Of a stretch of 64,000 bases of DNA, positions 58,923 to 64,000 are shown in pieces; positions within the stretch are counted from its first letter, which is position 1; each line of letters begins with the position of its first letter. The position numbers and the translations under genes are program-made. The notes under the pieces are model-generated. The model made no database searches. It was not told the DNA's origin and worked only from the letters and a program-made list of their open reading frames with translations. The stretch is from positions 1 to 64,000 of the forward strand of contig NZ_CADIKH010000034.1 of the NCBI RefSeq assembly GCF_902859855.1. Reading direction: 5' to 3'. This DNA comes from Paraburkholderia humisilvae. GTDB taxonomy: Bacteria; Pseudomonadota; Gammaproteobacteria; Burkholderiales; Burkholderiaceae.

Positions 58923-59126
58923 GTTGTTTTTCGCGTGGAGGGGTTAGGGGATTCCACTAGTGAGAGGGTGGGAGTGCCGGGCTGGCGTGCCGCCTGGGAG
59001 GCGGTTTGCAGAAGAGGAATTGGCGCAGGCACGTTCGGACTTTTCGATGATTTTTTGGTTGTGTGCGCCTTTATCGTGATGGCGGTTGCAGCGGGTAATA
59101 AACACACAAACGAAAGAAAAATTCGA

Positions 59127-60820
59127 ATGGGCCATAGCTTCTTTTCGCCGCATAGACGCTTAGCACGCGTGCTGGGATTGCTGCTTCTTCTGGCTGCGCT
59201 TCTGCCTGCTATTAGCACTCACGCAGAAGGCGGTGACGCGATCTGCTACTCCCTCTATGCAAAGTCGCGCGGGATACCCGGAACCAAAGGTTGTTCGATT
59301 AGCGTTGCGGGTGGAACGCCGGTCGGCATGGGAACGTACTTCTGTACCGCCGACGCTGATCGTATCGATCGCTACTGCAATGCGCCGGAGCCAGTGGCGC
59401 CGGAAGCCAGTTGTCCCGTTGCAGATCCGGTCTATCCAGGCACCGGCGTCAATACGCTCACTGAGGTCGACTTTGTCAGTGGTGGTGATACGCCGGTAGC
59501 GTTTCGCCGCACCTATCGTTCGGCGCCCCATCTTCATCCGGATGCCAATGTGGGGGCGGGCTGGTTTCATAACTGGCAGCGTCAGCTGAGTCTTGCCAAT
59601 GCGCGTGCCGTTTCTGCGCAAGTTATTGCCTATCGGGAAGACGGGGAACCGGTGACGTTCGTCAAGACGAGCGGAGTATGGCGTGCGGTGGACACCGCTG
59701 CGTTTGCGCTGCGCGACGACGCAGCCGGCTGGACGCTGACTGTGACCTGACCACCGACACGGCAGAGTCTTACTTGATTCAGGGTGTGCTTCTGTCGGTC
59801 AGCACGCACGATGGCCGCGTTAGCACGCTCACCTATAGCGATGCGAATACACCGTCGAATGTGGCGCCGGCTAGCGGCCTTCTCATTACGGTCACCGAGC
59901 ACGCTGCCGACACAAACACGTACGTCGACCTGGTGCTCCGGTTCACGTACGACGCGAAATACCGTATCACGCAGATGACCGACCCGACGGGCGCCATCAC
60001 GCGTTATGGCTACGACTCGCACAACAATCTGGTCTCCGTGACGTGGCCCGATGGTTATGTGCGGCGCTATCTGTTTGAAGACGCACGCTTCTGGTCGGCA
60101 ATGACCGGTGTAATCGATGAAGCGGGTGCGCGCGTCGCCACGTGGACGTATGACGCGAAGGGCCGCGCCCTTGCCGCCAGTCATCCGGATACGACGCGCA
60201 ATGTTCAGTTTGCCTACGGCAGTGGCAGCACGACTGTGACGGACAGCAGCCGGAGCACAACATTGACGTTCTCGTCGATCGCAGGTTTGCAACGGCCAAC
60301 GGGTAGCAGTTCGGCATCGGGCAACACGGTGACGACGTGGGATGCCAAGGGCAACCTGCTAACCGATAGTGCGGTGGATGGCAGTGGCACCGAGTACAGC
60401 TATGACGACATCGGTCGTCCTGTGCGCGTCACACGACGAAGTTCGACGGGCTTGTCGATTACGTCGGTGCGCTATGCCGATGCGACAAGCTTGCATCCGT
60501 CGCTGGTCGCGATGCCTCGCGTGATGCGCGGCTACGCCTATGACGACCGGGGCAACCTCGTCGGCATGAGCGAACTGGCCACGGATGACGTGACAGGCGC
60601 GAGCGGCTTCGATGCGAAGTCGACCGGACAGCAACGGACATACGGCTTTACCTACGACAGCCGGAATCGACTGAAATCGACATCGACGAAGGTCGATGGT
60701 CAAACGGTCGAAGAGTGGTATCAGACCTATGACTGGAGCGCCAACCGTCGCGTCACGATGTCGCTAGTGAACGAGGCCTTTGTTGAAGTTGCCACACTCG
60801 CCAATCGGCAGACCACTTGA
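59127..60820 (+). pseudogene. Rhs/YD-repeat protein, frameshifted and truncated
   Basis: Two plus-strand frames continue each other. The first (59127-59750) encodes a signal peptide (VLGLLLLLAALLPAIS), then the DUF6531-type Rhs start (DPVYPGTGVNTLTEVDFVSG, VAFRRTYRSAPH). It stops after GWTLTVT. The second frame picks up immediately (LTTDTAESYLIQGV) and holds YD repeats: FTYDAKYRITQMTDPTG, TRYGYDSHNNLV, SYDDIGRPVRV and YGFTYDSRNRL. A one-base loss in a run of C at about 59747 explains the shift. The second frame ends at 60820 well before the core domain and C-terminal toxin normal for the family. A single missing base could also be a sequencing error, but the missing 3' part is real. Confidence 0.85.
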
Positions 60821-61176
60821 CGCACACGAGCGAGCATTGGTCCGGTTCGTGATATCGATGAACGCACCGCTGTATCCTCAGCTCGCTCATCAATGGTTTG
60901 CTCAGATCGAATCTTGTAGCGTAGTCGGAATCGACTCGCCTTACTTGCTTTGTGCCATGACGAGGCGACCGAGAGTAGTGGTTGCGATGCTTATACGCTT
61001 CGACGAGGATCGGCGGCGCCAATTGGCGAAACGTCTCTCGATCAACTCATCGAAGCGCTCGTAGATATCCGGAACACGATGGCTGCACGGAAATAGGTCG
61101 TTCATTGCAACGCGAAACGCTCAGAGGCCGGAACGTTGCGTCCCGGCCAATGGTGCCCCAATGCGCCCGAAAGAAC
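60821..61176. other. degraded region behind the Rhs gene
   Basis: About 350 bases. Two short frames in sequence look protein-like: 60822-60950 (DAHERALVRFVISMNAP, LAHQWFAQIESCSVVGID) and, two bases off, about 60950-61096 (SLDQLIEALVDIRNTMAARK, then TAG). Together they may be a small frameshifted gene, perhaps an immunity gene once paired with the Rhs toxin. I do not recognise the protein. Confidence 0.4.
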
Positions 61177-62064
61177 CTAAAGCCTCACCCTCCCCTGAAT
61201 AAAATCCAGAAAACACTTCACCCGTCCAGCCAGCGAAGCGCTTTGGTAATACACCGCATGAACCGGCTGCCTGCGATCCACTAGCGCATTCTCGAACACC
61301 GCCACGAGCCTGCCTTCCCGGACATCCGCGGCAATCATGAAATCCGCCAGACAGGCAATCCCCCAACCATCCAGCGCCAGCTGACGCAACGTCTCTCCAC
61401 TGGAAGCCGCAATCCCCGGCTCGATCTTCAACCAATCCCGCGCGCCATCCGGCAACGGCCACCGGTTCAAATGCTCCGGCGCGGTAAACCCGATCAGCCG
61501 GTGCTCGCGCAACACCGCCACCGACTTAGGCGCCCCACGCTCCGCCACATAAGCAGGGCTCGCAACAATCTTCAACTTGCTACTACCCAACGCGCGCGCA
61601 TGCAGCGTCGAGTCCTGCAGCTCACCAATCCGGATTGCGATATCCACCCTCTGTTTCAACAGATCGACGGTACGTTCATTGCTCGTCAGCTCAAGCGAAA
61701 TCTCCGGATACAACGCCGAGAACGCCTTCATATGCGGCGCAATGCAATGCAGCATGAACGGCGATGCCGCATCCACGCGCAGCCGTCCCGAAGGCCGCTT
61801 CCTGCGCCGTGCAACCGACTCTTCCGCCTCCTCCATCGCATCGAGTATGGCGCGCGCCTTCGCAAGGTACAGTTCCCCTTCCTCGGTCAGTTGCAACCGC
61901 CGCGTCGTGCGCCTCACGAGTGCGGTATCGAGCTTCTTCTCCAGCCGCGACAGTGCGCGGCTCACACCCGACACCGTCTGTTGCAGCTTCTCCGCGGCCG
62001 CGGTGATCGACCCGCTGTCGATCACCGTAACAAACGCAAGCAATTCATCAGTCGACGTCTTCAT
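61177..62064 (-). CDS. LysR-family transcription regulator
   Basis: 295 residues. The N-terminal winged helix is ITAAAEKLQQTVSGVSRALS with LEKKLDTALVRRTTRRLQLT directly after; the rest is the two-lobed LysR ligand domain (LRVDAASPFMLHC, IAIRIGELQDSTLHARALG). It belongs to the group of LysR proteins that commonly control a divergent oxidoreductase. The next gene on the plus strand is such a divergent NAD(P)-dependent epimerase, with an LTTR-type palindrome between. Start ATG 62064. Confidence 0.9.
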   Translation of the reverse strand: MKTSTDELLAFVTVIDSGSITAAAEKLQQTVSGVSRALSRLEKKLDTALVRRTTRRLQLTEEGELYLAKARAILDAMEEAEESVARRRKRPSGRLRVDAASPFMLHCIAPHMKAFSALYPEISLELTSNERTVDLLKQRVDIAIRIGELQDSTLHARALGSSKLKIVASPAYVAERGAPKSVAVLREHRLIGFTAPEHLNRWPLPDGARDWLKIEPGIAASSGETLRQLALDGWGIACLADFMIAADVREGRLVAVFENALVDRRQPVHAVYYQSASLAGRVKCFLDFIQGRVRL

Positions 62065-62072
62065 TGTTGATT

Positions 62073-62092
62073 TCAAATCAAGTTTGATTTGA
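62073..62092. promoter_or_regulatory. LysR-type operator palindrome
   Basis: tcaaatcaagtttgatttga is an almost perfect 20-bp palindrome directly upstream of the LysR start and 77 bases before the divergent epimerase. It fits the T-N11-A pattern of LysR sites and is AT-rich against the background. It is the most likely binding site for the adjacent regulator. Confidence 0.7.
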
Positions 62093-62168
62093 GACTAACA
62101 CGCTTTTTGCGAGAATCGCCCAGCCCCATACTGCGTTCATATCGTCTAGTCCCATCAAGGAGAACGTC

Positions 62169-63083
62169 TTGAAGATCTTCATTACCGGCGCGAGCGGCTT
62201 TATCGGCGGTTCCATCGCAGCGGGTCTCGTGCGCGCCGGCCATCGCGTCACGGGTCTCATCCGCAAGCCCGAACAGGCCGCCGAACTCGAGCGCCTCGGC
62301 ATCATCCCCGTCATCGGTTCGCTCGACGATCGCACACTGTTGATCGCGCAAGCACAAGCAGCGGACGCGGTGATCAACGCCGCGAGCAGTGACCATCGCA
62401 GCGCCGTCGAAGCATTGATCGAGGGTCTCGCAGGCTCGAACAAAGCGTTCCTGCACACGAGCGGCTCGAGCATCGTCGGCGATGCATCGGGCGGTGAAGC
62501 CGGCGCGGCCGCGATCTATCACGAAGACGCGCTGCCCGAACCGACCGCGGACAAAGCGCCGCGCGTCGCGATCGATCGACTCGTGCTTGACGCCGCGCGA
62601 CGCGGCATCCGCTCGGCGGTGCTGTGCAATACGCTGATCTACGGACACGGCGCGGTCAAAGGCAGCGCGAGCGTGCAGTTGCCGCGCCTCGTCCGTCAGG
62701 CGCAAAAGAGCGGCATCGTGCGGCACGTCGGCAGCGGCGGCAATATCTGGTCGAACGTGCATATCGACGATGTCGTCGAACTCTATCGTCTCGCGCTCGA
62801 TAAAACGCCCGCCGGCACGTTCTATTTCGTGGCAAGCGGCGAAGCGTCGTTCCGCGACATGAGCCAAGCGATCGCCGATGCGCTCGGCCTCGGCGCGCCG
62901 CAAGACTGGCCGCTCGAAGACGCGAAGCACGAATGGGGCTACGAAATGGCGTCGTACGGCCTCGGTTCGAACAGCCGCGTGCGCGGCACGCGAGCCCACG
63001 CTCTGCTCGGCTGGGAGCCGCGGCGCACGTCGGTGATCGACTGGATCAGGGACGACATGATGCGAACGACGTCGCCTGAATAA
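62169..63083 (+). CDS. NAD(P)-dependent epimerase/reductase, extended SDR type
   Basis: 304 residues. The nucleotide-binding glycine motif is at the very start (KIFITGASGFIGGSIAAGL), and SLDDRTLLIAQAQAADAVIN and FLHTSGSSIVGD follow the extended SDR pattern. A clear YxxxK is not visible at its usual place, so catalysis may differ. TTG 62169 is the likely start: GGAG lies seven bases upstream and no in-frame ATG precedes the glycine motif. It is transcribed divergently from the LysR gene, its likely regulator. Confidence 0.85.
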   Translation: MKIFITGASGFIGGSIAAGLVRAGHRVTGLIRKPEQAAELERLGIIPVIGSLDDRTLLIAQAQAADAVINAASSDHRSAVEALIEGLAGSNKAFLHTSGSSIVGDASGGEAGAAAIYHEDALPEPTADKAPRVAIDRLVLDAARRGIRSAVLCNTLIYGHGAVKGSASVQLPRLVRQAQKSGIVRHVGSGGNIWSNVHIDDVVELYRLALDKTPAGTFYFVASGEASFRDMSQAIADALGLGAPQDWPLEDAKHEWGYEMASYGLGSNSRVRGTRAHALLGWEPRRTSVIDWIRDDMMRTTSPE

Positions 63084-63188
63084 GACCTTACGTCGTATCC
63101 GCGCGACGCGTTGCTAATCCGTAAGCTCGCCTCGATAGAATCGGCTTTCCTGAACGATCGATTCTCCCGGGCGAGCCCGGATTTTCTG

Positions 63189-63371
63189 ATGCTGCTCGCG
63201 CTTAACTTCGACTGGCTGACTAATCTTCTTGCGATTCTCTTTCTCGTCGCTTGCCTGTACGACATGCGCTACGACGAGTACGGGACGCTCACCCTCGCGG
63301 CAGCCGCGATGGGCCTGATCGTGATGGCAATCCATCTGTTCCTGAGGCCCGCTTTCGAAATGTCGCTATAG
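63189..63371 (+). CDS. small membrane protein
   Basis: 60 residues with two hydrophobic helices (LTNLLAILFLVACLY and LTLAAAAMGLIVMAIHLFL) separated by a charged DMRYDEYG loop. No family is recognised. Start ATG 63189 has only a weak site; a TTG at 63111 would add 26 hydrophilic residues. It follows the epimerase by about 100 bases in the same direction and is convergent with the DUF899 gene. Confidence 0.55.
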   Translation: MLLALNFDWLTNLLAILFLVACLYDMRYDEYGTLTLAAAAMGLIVMAIHLFLRPAFEMSL

Positions 63372-63395
63372 CGAGCGCGGCGCGCCTTCCGGCAT

Positions 63396-64000
63396 TCAGT
63401 GGCAACCGCCGTCCGCACCGTGATGCGCAGGTTGTGTGTCGTAACGGTCGTGATGACGCATCCACTCCATCATGCCGTGCGTTTCGTCCCGCCCTTTCGG
63501 CGTCAGATCCAGCCACGTGTAAGTCCCGATCAACGGCTCGCCACCGCGGCCATACGACGAATACGTATGGTAAATATCGCCGGCTTCGTCCTTGTAGAAC
63601 ACGCTTAGGCCCGGCAGTTCGTCCATGTCGGAATCGATCGTCGCGAAGTTATAGAACAACTTGCGTTGGGCCCGCTGCTCGGGCGTGAACGACACGTGGT
63701 AGTCGTAGTTGAAATCGCTGCCGAACGACGACACCCAACGAAACGTCCAACCCATCCGCTTCTTGAAAGCGTTGATCTTTTCGAGCGGCGCGCGCGAGAC
63801 GGCAACGTACGCGACGTCCCGTTGCGCGAGATGCACGAGCGCGCCGTCGACATGATCGGATAGGAACGAACAGCCGGGACAGCCCTCTTCCCAATCGGGG
63901 CCCATCATGAAGTGATAAACGATCAGTTGGCTACGTCCTTCGAACAGATCGGCGAGGGTTTGCGGTCCTTGTGCCGTGTCGAACGTATACGCCTTGTCGA
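63396..64000 (-). CDS. DUF899 family thioredoxin-like protein (5' partial)
   Basis: The 3' part of a minus-strand gene that continues past the right edge; about 200 residues are visible. Diagnostic DUF899 strings are YHFMMGPDWEEGCPGCSFLSD and KKRMGWTFRWVSSFGSDFNYDYHVSF, then YSSYGRGGEPLIGTYTWLDL near the end. The CPGC-type cysteines resemble a thioredoxin active site, but DUF899 proteins lack a firm function. The frame is open without stop from 63396 to 64000, so the apparent ATG at 63908 is internal. Confidence 0.9.
   Translation of the reverse strand, partial: DKAYTFDTAQGPQTLADLFEGRSQLIVYHFMMGPDWEEGCPGCSFLSDHVDGALVHLAQRDVAYVAVSRAPLEKINAFKKRMGWTFRWVSSFGSDFNYDYHVSFTPEQRAQRKLFYNFATIDSDMDELPGLSVFYKDEAGDIYHTYSSYGRGGEPLIGTYTWLDLTPKGRDETHGMMEWMRHHDRYDTQPAHHGADGGCH

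Overview
The window is GC-rich (roughly 65-70 percent by eye) and densely coding. Its gene families point to a beta-proteobacterium of the Burkholderiaceae, most likely Paraburkholderia or a close relative: an MdtABC-type efflux system, a Pseudomonas-like aot-argR-aru(ast) arginine cluster, a HutC-controlled hut cluster, glgC-glgA, and several EAL/HDOD signalling proteins. No rRNA, tRNA, CRISPR array or complete insertion sequence was found.

Layout. 1-7714 is an RND efflux operon (mdtA 5'-truncated by the window edge, mdtB, mdtC). 7796-8891 holds a small membrane protein and a periplasmic peroxiredoxin, both on the minus strand. 9177-19746 is a signalling neighbourhood: EAL-HDOD protein, PAS-GGDEF-EAL protein, HDOD-GAF protein and a second EAL-HDOD protein. 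It is interrupted at about 14.5-18.2 kb by a more AT-rich block carrying two paralogous leucine-rich-repeat proteins without signal peptides.

19939-31019 is one long minus-strand arginine module. In transcription order it holds two ABC permeases, an ABC ATPase, an AraC/GlxA-type ArgR-like regulator, then astC, the two arginine succinyltransferase subunits, astD, astB and astE. Together these would import a basic amino acid and convert arginine to glutamate and succinate by the succinyltransferase pathway. The solute-binding protein is not in the window. 31306-32411 is a patatin-like phospholipase gene broken by a frameshift at its nucleophile elbow.

32419-51549 is a mixed region of ordinary chromosomal genes: BamE-like lipoprotein, luciferase-family oxidoreductase, two alpha/beta hydrolases, glgC and glgA, pdxY, an acidic small protein, a secreted phosphodiester glycosidase, two AraC regulators, a LivK-type binding protein, a DUF3857/transglutaminase-like protein, a small hypothetical protein and an MFS drug transporter. 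51727-58859 contains a hypothetical HTH-like protein and the histidine-utilisation cluster (hutH-hutC-hutU-hutD-hutI), with two HutC-type palindromes upstream of hutH.

58860-64000 is partly degraded: a frameshifted and C-terminally truncated Rhs/YD-repeat gene and debris behind it, then a divergent LysR/NAD(P)-epimerase pair with a palindromic operator, a small membrane protein, and the 3' part of a DUF899 gene running off the edge.

The least ordinary signals are the LRR pair in its AT-rich island, the hairpin-forming 49-bp tandem repeat inside the ABC operon, the 31-bp inverted repeat whose one arm encodes the end of the ArgR-like regulator, the 11-bp (one helical turn) repeat upstream of the luciferase-like gene, the low-complexity insertion in MdtC, and the two broken genes. 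I did not find a clear new defence or metabolic system.
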